DNA of 64,000 bases from Crambe crambe (GCA_963924555.1 OZ004594.1:1426001-1490000); one strand, 5' to 3'; positions 10,081 to 26,083 are shown, numbered from the stretch's first letter. The notes: generated by a model from the sequence alone, not told the origin. Made by a program: numbers and translations.

Positions 10081-12141
10081 TTATGATAGCATTAGTTTTG
10101 AGTTCCTGGAGGAAAACATGGTATAAATCCGTTTGGACTGAACTGGTCCCAATCTCCGAGATGAGGAAGCTAAACCCACACCACGACGGATCTGGCCAAA
10201 AAAAAGAAAAGAAAGAAAAAAGTCCTTTGATTCTGCTTAGCAATTGCACAAACTCACAATTATGTCCTTTAACAAATTTTCTGCTTCCTTTGAATTTGAA
10301 CACTTATTGTATGCCTAAAGGAAAGAGATAAAAGGTTTTGGACAAACCCTCAGACTGTCTGGCACCCTGACCTCTATAAGATGAGCAGGTGAAGGGTACT
10401 CTGCCACTACTGCTGCTGCCATGTTGAGAGAGATATTGTTGAACTGCATCAGTTGGTGCTTCCAAATAAGAGATACTTTGTTATCCGTTGCTTCTAGGTC
10501 CTGATGTAGAGATGGAAATATATAGAAGGCCATAAGAAAAACTGAACTCCCACACACCTTTCTTGATGGTCCTTGTCCATTTTCAGTGTAAAATGAGAAA
10601 GGACATTCTTTTCTATGTCACAATTAACAGAATAAGTTATTCCACTACAGCACATGTTCATTGTGGCTCACTGAAAATGAGATTCACATAGTGCTTTAGT
10701 CAGGGAAATGACGTAGTGAGCCATCTCCTCCTCGTCTTCACACATTCTTGCCACACAGCCATACTTGAGCTGAAGTCGAACCAAAGCCTCTTCACAGTCC
10801 AAACGACTCACATCTGAAAATGTAGCCTCACTTGGAACTTTTTTCCTCCCTCTGTTGGAGGCAGACTTTGAATTTTGAGCATCACAGTCCAAAACTGCCT
10901 GTCTGAACTGACGATTTATCCTTGTTTTATGCCCCCTATAATTATTACATACAGTCATGGTAAGGGTTAGTAAGTAAGGGTACAAGCAAAAATGTATTAC
11001 CTCAGGAAGGCTTCAATTCCTTCAATTACCAAACTAATTCGCTTTTTAGGGTTGTTGGTCTTAAGCACTTCCACAAACTGCTCCAATGTCTTAGCTCCTG
11101 CTGGCAACGACTCTCCAATAAGACTCTTAAAAGAACAAATAGGAGAATGTTAATTGAAATATACTTCTGTATGCCAAACTACCTTTTTTGAATGCTGCAC
11201 TAAACCCATGAATCCCTGGGCTTCAAGAGTGATCACAATCTCATCTTCGTCGACTTCTGATACTTTTTCAATGACTTTAGCATCTTCATCCACTGTTCTC
11301 TCCGTCATAATTCTCTTCCATCGAACACTGCCAGGCTCGTTTTCATCTGACTCGCTGATTTGATAGGTAACACCCTCTGCATTCAACTTTACTACAAACT
11401 CTTTCATGAACTCGACATTTTCAGCAAGAACAGTATCCAGTATCACCAACATCCGTTTCAAAACTTCCCCTGGTTTGTTCTCCTTGCTGCTTTCTTTTGC
11501 TGCCTTTTTAACAGCAGCATCAATTTCTTTCTGCTTTTTCTTTTCAGCTCTTTCTTGAGCTCTCTTTAGCACTAGCATTTCCTTTTCCCGTTTTTTTGCC
11601 TCACTTATTTTCCTCTTCACCTCACTTGCTTTCCTCTTCGCCTCACTTGCTTTCTTCTTCACCTGCATCCATAAATTCCTTTAATGTAGGCGAGTGAGCC
11701 ACTATTTCCCTCCTCCTAGTTTTATGAGCCAATATTCTAGCGACTATAGTCCAGGGAGTCTGGCTTATGAGACCATCCCTCTCCCTAGCAGCCATTGTTC
11801 TAGCCCTAAGGCTAATTTGCCTGTTAATTCACCCTATTAAACCCCATTTGATCGCAAAGTTGTAATTCACTACACCTTACCAAGGCCTCTTCTCGACTTC
11901 TCTTTATAAGCAATTCCACCGACTCATCTGTTGCTTTGTGAGATTTCTTTCTTGGAATGGGCACATCTTTATTGGTGAGCTGTGGTCCATGGTAGGAGGC
12001 AGTACTGCAACTGGTGGATGCAGTATCCTCTTCTTTGTCATCAAGAACTATCACTGCCAAATGAGATGCACGAGACTTTCCAACTCTAGAAGTAACACAT
12101 ACAGTAGGAAGGTCTACTTCAGATTCACTTGAGCTAGACAT
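10081..12141 (-). CDS. EME1: EME1 crossover-junction endonuclease non-catalytic subunit
   Basis: EME1 pairs with MUS81 to cut branched DNA at stalled forks and recombination intermediates in the nucleus. Eight exons (12141-11833, 11662-11183, 11125-11001, 10935-10672, 10612-10558, 10500-10372, 10314-10258, 10191-10081) give 509 residues; human EME1 has 570. The acidic Ser-rich N-terminus is followed by a Lys/Glu coiled coil, then VILDTVLAEN (nuclease-like domain start), SRLDCEEALVRLQLKYG, WKHQLMQFNNISLNMAAAVV, AEYPSPAHLIEAY and a C-terminal helix-hairpin-helix with IIRRGVGLASSSRRLGP. The last parts match human [20 protein letters not shown] and IQVRRGEGVTSTSRRIG. It begins 106 bp downstream of the RPL3 stop on the same strand. 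Confidence 0.93.
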
Positions 12142-12246
12142 TAAGCCACGTGGACATCACAACTATTTCTAAATAATGCGCGCCATACCCTTGCCATAGA
12201 TTCCAACTCTTTTTCATTAATATTAGAATTTTTATAAACAGTTCAT
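12142..12246 (-). promoter_or_regulatory. EME1 promoter squeezed against the RPL3 3' end
   Basis: CACGTG (12147-12152) and AAATAATGCGC (12171-12181) lie within 45 bp of the EME1 start codon. Arrangement and sequence resemble 4201-4236 at CCDC137. RPL3 terminates only about 60 bp upstream, so promoter and RPL3 3'UTR must overlap or abut. Confidence 0.55.
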
Positions 12247-14254
<2,008 letters not shown>

Positions 14255-14410
14255 CTTTTTCACAAAGGAAGAACACGTGGGAAGAGAGAAACCTTTCAAA
14301 GCGCATGCGTAGCAAGTAGAATTTAACCCTTCAGTTCCTTATAAACTCTAGCTAGCTAACTCAGCTAGCGCTCTGTAGTTCACTTCGTTCTTGCTCCTTA
14401 CCGAGCAAAT
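14255..14410. promoter_or_regulatory. RPL3/NDUFB10 bidirectional promoter
   Basis: A 156 bp gap between divergent starts holds CACGTG (14274-14279) and GCGCATGCGT (14301-14310), with start-to-start spacing of 27 bp. On the RPL3 side there are pyrimidine tracts compatible with a TOP-type start site. Confidence 0.6.
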
Positions 14411-14877
14411 ATGGCGCATAACTGGCCTAGAGATTACGAGAGAGTTCCTGACCTCGATGAGATTGATAAAAGTGATGCAGTTGCTGTAGTGAAGGCCAAA
14501 CAACAAGCAAATAGGGACAGGTAATACTTATACACAACAGCTAGCTAGTTTCCAGTGGGCTCTTATAACATAATATCAAAGTGTAACTTGCAGTCCTCAT
14601 CTAGTAACAAACGTTCAAGCAATAATAGTTACTGTCTTTTGACTAAAATTCTCTTTTAGAACTGTAGACCTGGAAGAACTAAAGATCCTTCGACAGCGAG
14701 CTCAAGATTGTCAGCGGAGGGAGGATGTAAATCACCCTCAGCGGTGCAAAGAACACTATATAGCATATATGACAGCTTTTCGCAAGTTTAAATCAGAAGG
14801 TAAAGGGTTATGTGAACTCCATCTCATTACAATTATCTGTTTTCGTACAATATGTAGGTTGGAGTAAATACCACTGA
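14411..14877 (+). CDS. NDUFB10: NDUFB10-like complex I accessory subunit (short)
   Basis: Three exons (14411-14520, 14660-14799, 14858-14877) encode 89 residues. YERVPDLDEIDKSDAVAVV matches human NDUFB10 YRRVPDITECKEEDIMCMY, and ILRQRAQDCQRREDVNHPQR plus a following Cys keeps the two cysteines 11 residues apart, as in human CQQREGQNYQQNC. NDUFB10 is a mitochondrial inner-membrane accessory subunit of respiratory complex I. The human protein is about 172 residues; here the first roughly 60 residues and most of the C-terminal tail are absent, though an upstream exon cannot be excluded. Its position beside an RPL3 gene supports the call, since human RPL3L and NDUFB10 are also neighbours. Confidence 0.78.
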
Positions 14878-15081
14878 AGCTATCAGACAGTCATCTCATT
14901 CATGTGAAAAAAAAAAAATTCTTGCACGCCCCCTTTATGGAGGCGCGCGTTAATAATAATAATAGATATTTAGGTGTGGCCGGCTCGTGCACATGCGCAT
15001 AATGAAATGGGAGGAGGTCAGCTGCTTAATAAATTAAAAAAAAGGTCACTATTATAGTTGCTGCTGCTCTAAGTGTAAAAG

Positions 15082-16872
15082 ATGAAAAAGGCTTTGGTCA
15101 CTGGAGGAGGTGGTTACGTTGGTATCAGGCTTTGTAGGAAATTAGTCGAGAAAGGTTATGAGGTCACTGCACTGGATATTCACTTCGTCGATGAGGAGGG
15201 GGAAGAAGAAGGGATAAAAAAAGTCCAGGTATGTACAAAGGCAGAGGAAAAATCAACTTTATTAGCTGCAATGTCACTTACAATTGCAGGGTGACATTAG
15301 GAATGCGAAATTGATGAAATCTGTTCTGCTGGAAGCACAACCTGATGTGGTGTTTCACGTAGCTTCTTATGGGATGTCTGGGAGAGATATGGTAAGCATA
15401 ATGCATTTTTTACATTCTTTTATGCAATAGCAAGAATAATTATGCTATTAATAACATGATATCCTAAAAATAGTAATAGATATCTCTAACTTGTAGTTTA
15501 ACCGAAAAAAGATTGAAAGTATTAATACAGAAGGGACCAGAAATATCATTGAAGGTAATGAATGTTGTAGACGTCGTATTAATCTCGAGTAATTTCACAT
15601 TATAGCATGCATCGAAGCTGGTGCACTCCGTCTTGTGTATACCAGCACAGTAAACGTCGTTTTTCATGGAGAGGCAATCTATAATGGAGATACTTCTTTC
15701 CCTTATTGTCCTATGGATAAGTTTGTTGACCACTACTCCAGGACCAAGTGCATTGCTGAGCAGTTGGTGAGGGGTGCTAATGGAAGAGAGATTAAGGGGA
15801 GGGGAAAAGGTACCACCTTGAAGACCTGTGCCCTCCGCTGCCCTGGAATATATGGCAAAGGAGAACAGAGACATTTGCCAAGGGTCATGGTAAGATAGTG
15901 ATTTGTTGCTTTCTATAATCATTGTTTTTGGACTACCTTCGAAGAACTTGATCGAATCTGGTTATTTTGTCTGCACCGTTGGCTCTCGTGATAGTGTCTC
16001 TCAATTCCTGCATGTTGATAACTTTGTTCAGGCGCATATCAAGGCAGCAGAGGCCATGGAGAATGTGGACTCACCTGTGGTATAAAATTAGGCATTAATA
16101 GTCCTAATGTATGTTTATTTATCATGGAAGCCACTATCACATTCCATGCACCCAACTCGATCATCATGTAGGATTCTTTTACGTGCAGGCTGGTTGTGCT
16201 TATTTCATTTCAGATGGGAAACTGATCAACAGCTTTACCTTCTTCAAGCCATTGGTATGTAATAACTGTGTTGTGTTTTATTATAGTAATATTGCAATTA
16301 CCAGGATTAGAGAAATCTTAATTGTGTTCATAGATCATCAATGATTATATTAGTTCTCTCCCCTTCTCCCTCTCTCTGTAAAGGTGGAAGGATTCGGTTA
16401 CCCTTGGCCTGCCTTCACTATTCCCGTCACACTGGCCTATTATATAGGTGAGCTCATGTCATTATCATGTCAGTAATGACATTGTGTCCTTGTAATCACC
16501 TTGCAGCATTTTTGGCAGAGCTGATACATCAACTAATTAGCACCCATATATACAACTTCCAACCACTCCTCACTAGAGCTGAGGTATATATAGGTTATTA
16601 AAAGACCATTGTGACAACAATAATATGACTGTTAGGTACAAAAACTTGGAGTAACACACTATTTCGGCATGAAAGAAGCCCAGGACGACTTTGGCTACAA
16701 GCCAGAACCCAAAAATCTGGATGATGTGGTGAAATATTTTAAGGAGAGAAATCGTGGGAAGACGGCTAACCAGATACAGATGAGAAATAAGATTGTCTAC
16801 TTTATATTGAGGGTGTTTGTGGTTGCCAGTATGATCATGCTGGCTATGAGCTTATTGCCACTAACAACATGA
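15082..16872 (+). CDS. SDR42E1: Extended short-chain dehydrogenase, SDR42E family (3-beta-HSD-like)
   Basis: Nine exons (15082-15228, 15290-15391, 15497-15554, 15606-15889, 15945-16079, 16189-16254, 16384-16447, 16507-16583, 16636-16872) give 389 residues. The N-terminal Rossmann motif is [16 protein letters not shown] (GxxGxxG type). The catalytic YxxxK is HYSRTK, preceded by the serine in YTSTVNVVF. Family signatures include [49 protein letters not shown] and [17 protein letters not shown]. The C-terminus ends in a membrane anchor (about residues 365-388). The SDR42E family is related to 3-beta-hydroxysteroid dehydrogenases and probably acts on a sterol or steroid in the ER; the exact substrate is unknown. 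CATGCGCA lies about 90 bp upstream of the start. Confidence 0.9.
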
Positions 16873-17131
16873 AAGATTATGCCAGTGTTTTACGAACATA
16901 TATAACTGCATTATATTACTACTAGTCCCCATTTTTAAGCTCCTTCTCATCATGAAACATGGAAGTCCTTGTTATAACCCACAAGTCATTATTCATGTTT
17001 TAAGCCTTTTAATTATTTATTCTTATTTATAAGTTATTTATTGAATTTTATCAGAAGAAGTGGTTTTGTGCACAGGAAAAGAAATAAGAAATGATATTGT
17101 GTATGGTTGCGCATAAGTACAATAATTAATT

Positions 17132-20290
<3,159 letters not shown>

Positions 20291-20696
20291 ATCAGGCTGT
20301 GAACCAGCGATTAGCAGATTAACTTTTTTTAGATAAAGCTTTCTCTTCTAGTGCCTACCGTGCACCGAGATCCTGTCAGTAGATCAGGAGATCCATGACT
20401 GATGGCATCTTGTTTATTCCCAGTCTCGATTTATGACGTCATAATGTCACATTAAAATCACGTGGTTTAGTGAAATGACATAAAGAAGACTAGACTATGT
20501 GCGCATGCGCGCGACTGCAAGCTACTGCTGGGTCCCTTGAAATACTTTTGACTTTTGGCAGTCATGCAATTACCTGACTCTGACTCAATTAGCTAGCTGA
20601 ACTCTTACTTTTAATTCTGTACTCTATATGTGCCCACTCACTGTGAATTGACTTTGAGAGAGGCTCGCGCGTGCGTGCAAGAATTGCATCAGCAAG
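20291..20696. promoter_or_regulatory. TMEM184/cathepsin-like bidirectional promoter
   Basis: The gap between divergent start codons holds a perfect CRE (TGACGTCA, 20434-20441), an E-box (CACGTG, 20459-20464) and an NRF1-like GCGCATGCGC (20501-20510) within 77 bp. A GCGCGTGCGTGC stretch lies about 35 bp before the cathepsin start. Confidence 0.6.
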
Positions 20697-23600
20697 ATGA
20701 AGGATTCTCTCTGTGTTCTATTGCTTTTTCTGACATCACTGAGATTCAGTGTGCCACTCATTACAGAAGTGCGTGATGGCAAGTTCAATGAGTGGTTGGA
20801 AGAATACAGGGAAGAGGTAGGAGAGCATTTTGATCTTGGAGAGGTCTACTCCAACTGGTTGGAAAATGCCAAGTTTGTAGAGGAACACAACTCATTGGAA
20901 TCATCATATAAAGTCCATCTGAATAAATTTTCCCACATGGTAAGCAATTTAACATGCCACTTTTTGCATCCCATGAACTTCAAATTTCCATCACAGAAAC
21001 TGAATCAGAGGAGTGGATTGATCAAGCTGGATTCAAAACATGAACTGAAAGCAGAATCCCCTGGAAAAATTGATGCAAGAGACATCCCCACTTCAGTCGA
21101 CTGGCGAAAGAAAGGAGTACTTTTCCCCCCTAAAAGCCAGGGCCAATCGGGCTACCCAGCTCCAATTGATGTTGTACATGCGATTGATTCCTACTGGGCC
21201 ATTAAGCACGGCATCCTCGTAGCTGCCAGTATCCAAGAATACAGTGACTGTTGTGGACATTTCGTTAACTACACGTGTGTGGTGGATATAGGTGGTCTAG
21301 CTAGCGATGCCGCTTATCGAAGCAATGGAAGTTGTCAGAGTGAGAAATATAAGCCCATTGTTTTCATCCAGGGCGGCAAATCCATTCCTCCAGGAGATGA
21401 GTTGGCTCTAGCTGAAGCAGTAGCCAAGCAGCCAGTTGTGGTTGCTATAGATGCTAGCCACATGTCCTTCCAGTTGTACCGTTCAGGAGTCTACAGTGCC
21501 TTACTCTGCTCCACTACTAAACTAGATCACATTATGCTATTGGTGGGCTACGGTACCACGGAAGATGGAGAAGAGTACTGGATCTGTCAGAACTCTTGGG
21601 GTATGAATGAATAATTAGGACCAGCCATTTTGAAATGACTCGGTATTAACTGGTCATGTATTTGGAATGGTTTTGGCCTAGCTTTCAGGCTTTTTTTTTC
21701 TTCTAGCCTCAGTTTTTGAGATTTTTTTTGTCCCAGTTCTAGTCCTAGTTTCTGTCTAGGATTCCCAGGTTTGAGGTTTTGGCTCAGTTTTAGGAATACT
21801 GGCATTAAATTTTGTCCCTTTTGTTATTTTAAAATTGCCCTTGTAATTAACTTGACCCATCTTTTCATCAGAGGTTCCAACTATAGTTTTATGTACTGTA
21901 TACTAGTGGAGTAGCATAGCTACTAAATTTAGATCAATTGTTCACTTTTTGATAAAAGCACCAAAAATTTATACACATATACTTCTAAGTATTGTGAACA
22001 TGTTCAGATATTGGGGCGCCTGTAATTGTGCCTTTGTCAGCCATGGCTGTCATTTTTTAAATGGCCGCCATGGAAATCAATATGCTGATCCTTCAAAGCT
22101 AATAACAGTATTGCTATTTTGGTATAGTATGCTAATTTAGTATGATGTGACAAACATCCTGAATCTTGCACAACTGACTGATTTGCATGTTCAAAACTGC
22201 ACAGCCTTTGTCCAGGCGGCTCGGCACATCATTTTAATATAGCTATTAACATCAGAGTATCAGGACCCTTTTGCAAATGAAAACTTTTTTTGATATTGAA
22301 ACTTGTAACATAATCGTAAACTGTATGCATGCATGCATGCACACAGGGAAACTATGCATGCAGGGAAACTATGCATGCATGTGTATACATGCAACTCCAT
22401 GTATACACATGGAGTTGCATGCTCTCTCATTGGCATTATCAACTGGTATAAGCTTATATTGGATGTGTTCTTTTTATCCTAAGTGGTTCTCCGATCATGT
22501 GAATTGGACACTAAACTATTTTTAGTAACCATAATGTTAAAACACAGGAGACTCTATGTATATAGGAACAAAGATTTGTCTTGACAATAGCAGGTGCATT
22601 GATGACATCGAGGGAATGCAACTCCAGGCATGCCCTATTTATTGAAAACTAACTACTTATTCCAAATAGACCATGCTGTCTACTCTAGTTGCAAGCTCTA
22701 TACTGACCAGCTTTTAGTGGTCAATAAAACCCTTGATAGTTGCTTGCATTGTTACATATTATTATAATTCTAATAGACTACTTGTCATTCAATTGGCTAG
22801 CACAGCAGTTGTATCTCATGTGGTCCATCTATAATAATGTAACTGGCTACATACTAATATGTAGCTGTCACTAGGGACTGGCACATTATGCTTTTTTGCT
22901 TCCCTATTATTCTATTCTTTAATTCCAGCTGTATAAAGTCATTATTCTTTTTTTACTGACCTATTATTCTTTAATTATGCTCTTACATGATGTCATATGT
23001 ATTTGAAAGACTACATAAATAGCTATTTGCTATCTCACTAGCAGACAAGTTTGGTCCAGCTAGGCTAGCTAGTGTAGGCACACATGATAAATACATTCAA
23101 GATCAACCATGCACTGCAAAAACAGAATTGTTATTTCAATAAACATAACTGTAAACAACCTTATATTCACCAAAAACTAACTAAGTAGGTTTGTTAAAAT
23201 AACAATTTTGTTTTTGCAGTGAGTTCACTTTCAATAGCCTATTATGCCAGCATTATGCATCCTGCTTTGATAGACCTATTATTCCCAAAACTATGCTGGC
23301 AGAATGTGCCAGTCCCTAGCTGTCACCCGGAATTCAACCCCCCATATCAGGTAGCTAATATCTATAATGTAAGTCTACATTACAAGTGAGATATTATGTC
23401 TTTTATAATTGCATTGAGAGATATAACTGTAGCTAAACCAGCAACATAAATAATCTTCCCTACCGGTATGAATCACAAAAAGTGTAGACCACTGTGGGAG
23501 AGATAGCCTTGTTGACTACCTCACAAAGTGTAGACCACTGTGGGAGAGATAGCCTTGTTGACTACCTCACAAACTCTACCTTGCTATTGATATATTACCA

Positions 23601-24430
23601 AATAAGGAGATAGTTATCTCCAGTTTTACGCATGACAATGCTTTAGAAGTACTCTAACCTGTACACTCTTTAGCAAGTACAGTTGAGCTTAAGGAGTAAC
23701 AGCTTTTTCATGAGGTATCTTGGTTACCTGCTTGCTAAATCTGAAATGGTTTGAGGCTGTCTTTTAAGGGTTAGATATTTGCAAGAAAGATTCTTGAAAC
23801 TTACGTTATGCTCTTCAGTGAATTATCAAAAAACTCTGTTTCAGTATACTTCACTATATGCAGTTAGCTACGTACAGGTAGAATCTACATAAGGCTACAC
23901 AGTGTGCAAAGTGTGCCGGTCCAGGGGCATTTTCTTCTTCAGACCAAGAAGCAGTGCATGGAAACCTGTAGGATCCGTGGCTATTTTCAAGAAAATGGAT
24001 TTGGTGGGTATTAATGTGATGAAATTGTGGTACATGAGACCATGCAAACCCAGTGACAATGCGAACCTCTTCAGAGATTAGCAACCATTTTGTATTGATG
24101 GCAGCCAGGAACTAGATTACCTGGTGGCCATTTTAAAATTGACAGCCACAGCTAATGCAGGCACCTTTGCGGGTGTCCCAATATCTGAAAATGTTCACAA
24201 TACATCAAAGTACATGTACACAAAGTTTGGTGCTTTTATCAAAAAGTGACGATTTTTGTCTATGCTGCCCCACTACATATACTGTATGCAATATTTTATC
24301 TCTACTGTCCTTCACATATGACATTTGTACTACTCTAGGTCAGTCCTGGGGCATGGAAGGCTATATCCTCCTGAAGAGAAATGCCAACAACATGTGTGGT
24401 ATAGCCACTGCTGCCTCTTATCCTGTCTAG
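20697..24430 (+). CDS. Secreted papain-family (cathepsin L-like) protein lacking catalytic Cys
   Basis: Two exons (20697-21600, 24339-24430) give 331 residues, the usual cathepsin L length. A signal peptide (residues 1-20), an ERFNIN-like propeptide helix ([12 protein letters not shown], then LNKFSHM) and a mature domain starting [11 protein letters not shown] are visible. At the active site the family reads QGQCGSCWAFS; here it reads [11 protein letters not shown], so the nucleophile Cys25 aligns with Pro, Cys22 with Ser and Trp26 with Ala. The oxyanion Gln, His ([11 protein letters not shown]) and Asn (QNSWG) remain. The GCNGG region is also lost. The tail ([23 protein letters not shown]) is canonical. 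Reading frame and splice sites are intact, so this looks like an expressed pseudoenzyme, not a pseudogene. It is not a silicatein, where Cys25 is Ser. The intron is 2.7 kb and full of repeats. Confidence 0.85.
22388..22421. repeat. Perfect 15-bp-arm palindrome
   Basis: CATGCAACTCCATGT (22388-22402) and its exact reverse complement (22407-22421) flank a 4-base loop. It sits in a stretch rich in ATGCATGC repeats (22327-22385) within the intron of the cathepsin-like gene. Confidence 0.8.
22872..23318. mobile_element. hAT-type MITE
   Basis: The 447 bp element starts TAGGGACTGGCACATT and ends in the inverse (AATGTGCCAGTCCCTA). It is flanked by an 8 bp direct duplication GCTGTCAC (22864-22871 and 23319-23326). 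Terminal TAGGG plus 8 bp target duplication is diagnostic of hAT superfamily elements. No transposase frame is present. Internal copies of CCTATTATTC-like words occur near both ends. A second MITE is nested at 23112-23221. Confidence 0.8.
23112..23221. mobile_element. Small MITE nested in the hAT element
   Basis: The 110 bp segment starts CACTGCAAAAACA and ends TGTTTTTGCAGTG, with inverted arms of about 25 bp (continuing into AATTGTTATTT). CACTGCAAAAA termini are a common MITE type. I could not define a target-site duplication. Its position inside 22872-23318 implies a later insertion. Confidence 0.6.
23479..23571. repeat. 46-bp direct tandem duplication
   Basis: Two adjacent copies of a 46 bp unit beginning AAGTGTAGACCACTGTGGGA are identical by eye, so the duplication is recent. 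Confidence 0.8.
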
Positions 24431-24598
24431 AACAACACCCTGTTAGAACAACACCCTGTTAGAATAACACCCTGTTAGAACAACACCCTGTTAGAACAAC
24501 ACCCTGTTTAGAATAACACCCTGTTAGAACAACACCCTGTTAGAATAACACCCTGTTAGAACAACACCCTGTTAGAACAACTCTCCCTGTTAGAACAC
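24431..24598 (+). repeat. 16-bp minisatellite at the cathepsin-like stop codon
   Basis: About ten units of AACAACACCCTGTTAG (variants AATAACACC, CTGTTTAG, one CTCTCCC) begin directly after the TAG stop. The coding end TATCCTGTCTAG resembles the unit's own CCCTGTTAG, so the array seems to have grown from the stop-codon neighbourhood. It lies in the 3'UTR. Confidence 0.85.
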
Positions 24599-24860
24599 CT
24601 CCTCACTACTTTTTATATTGTTGTGTTATGACCCCGTTTTGTTGTGTTTTTTCTATTGCTTCATAATAATTATAATAATTTACTGCCGATTAATGAGTGA
24701 GCACCATGATTAAGATGGATCCAGTAGAAACCACAATGCAAATGACATTTCCCTGATCAGTGGAAGAAATTTTTACCACACTATGACTACAACATGACCC
24801 TACATGCCGTGGTCAGTGGATCAGCTGATCTGTGGTGGCTACACTGCACATGATACAACA

Positions 24861-26033
24861 ATGGAGTCCTCTAGATCTCTCCTTGTAGTTGTTCTCCTCG
24901 GACTGACTTATTACACTCTAAGTGATCAACAACAGGTGAAGTTTCAGCATCTTGAACTTAGTGATCCATCGATTGAGATGAAATCCAAGAGAGCATTTCA
25001 CGACACACCATATGGTCAAATCCACTACAAGTATGGAGGGGACTTGGACAGCTCTGGTGACCATCTCACAATGTACACATTTTTACTCTTCCATGGCAAT
25101 CCTAGAAGTACTGACGAGTTCAAGGAGCTGATCCACGAATTGGCCAATCGGTTCAGTGCCTTGAAGAATAAAAATGCTAAGTTCTCCTACATTGCCATGG
25201 ACTTACTTGGTGAAGGACATAGTGACAACCCAATGATTTACAATATCAACCCAAGCAATGGTTATGTGTCCATGGAACAATATGCCGAATTTATGATTGA
25301 AATTGCCAGCAAGGTGTTCGAAATCGAGGATGCCAAGACTGCCATTGGTCATTCGAATGCTAATCTTGTTACCAGGTACATTGTGCCCCTAGGATCTCTG
25401 ACTGGGTCGGCCATAGCCACAGAATTGAGCTACCAACTAGCATTGAAGGATGGTCTTAGCACTCTCTGCAAAATGGGGAATTGTAAGGTCCTAACGACCA
25501 TCCTGCATGACCCTATGTATTACTTCACTGACCAAATAGTTACAAACGTCCATTCGTACGCCAACATGCAGCGAGCATGGCAGCCAAAAACGGATGGACA
25601 GCACCTGATGGAGATTTGGAACGACCTCAACTATCAGCCATACAAAGATTTGGCTTTGCAGGATCGGAAGTCACTGGATCGGTACCGTGCAGCCTCCACT
25701 CAGTGGCAGGTCATTCTCAGTTATGCCGACTATAGCTCTAAATCTCTATTAGGGAGACTCACAGCACTGAGTAAATTAAACCTGTCGCGTAGTGACCTTT
25801 CCTCTTCTTCGAGTGTTTTTCCATTGCTCATTATTTATGGAGGTGAATTCCTCAACGATGCGACCATCGAGAAACTCTTCGAGGTGAAGGAGATGAGGGG
25901 CATCATAGCAGATGCCACGAAGGGTGGCATGTTGGAGAAAGTTGTGGATGGCGGCAACCAAGCCCTGCTGAGTCAGAATGTAACTGTTATTGCTGACATG
26001 ATTATAGAGCAATTAAGTATTGGGCAGCAATAA
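24861..26033 (+). CDS. Secreted alpha/beta-hydrolase-fold protein, intronless, probably inactive
   Basis: A single-exon gene of 390 residues from the ATG at 24861, chosen because it begins a clean signal peptide (MESSRSLLVVVLLGLTYYTL); an in-frame upstream ATG lies at 24804. The fold is recognisable from FLLFHGNPRSTDEF (oxyanion HG), YIAMDLLGEGHSD and the nucleophile elbow AIGHSNANLV. The elbow is G-H-S-N-A where G-x-S-x-G is usual. In the C-terminal part the strand LLIIYGGEFLND aligns with the acid position but has Phe where Asp is expected, and DGGNQALLSQNVT aligns with the usual G-G-H-F, so the catalytic His is Asn. No histidine occurs in the last about 115 residues. The closest families are dehalogenase/epoxide-hydrolase-like; function is not known. 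The absence of introns is unusual for this gene-dense neighbourhood. Confidence 0.75.
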   Translation: MESSRSLLVVVLLGLTYYTLSDQQQVKFQHLELSDPSIEMKSKRAFHDTPYGQIHYKYGGDLDSSGDHLTMYTFLLFHGNPRSTDEFKELIHELANRFSALKNKNAKFSYIAMDLLGEGHSDNPMIYNINPSNGYVSMEQYAEFMIEIASKVFEIEDAKTAIGHSNANLVTRYIVPLGSLTGSAIATELSYQLALKDGLSTLCKMGNCKVLTTILHDPMYYFTDQIVTNVHSYANMQRAWQPKTDGQHLMEIWNDLNYQPYKDLALQDRKSLDRYRAASTQWQVILSYADYSSKSLLGRLTALSKLNLSRSDLSSSSSVFPLLIIYGGEFLNDATIEKLFEVKEMRGIIADATKGGMLEKVVDGGNQALLSQNVTVIADMIIEQLSIGQQ

Positions 26034-26083
26034 AATATATGATGTATTCATACCTGATAAAAAACTGTTGTTAAAAAAGAAAC

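Noticed and set aside
20697-24430. Silicatein
   Set aside because: Silicateins have Ser at the Cys25 position followed by Tyr and a Ser-rich region; here the position is Pro and the surrounding motif differs.
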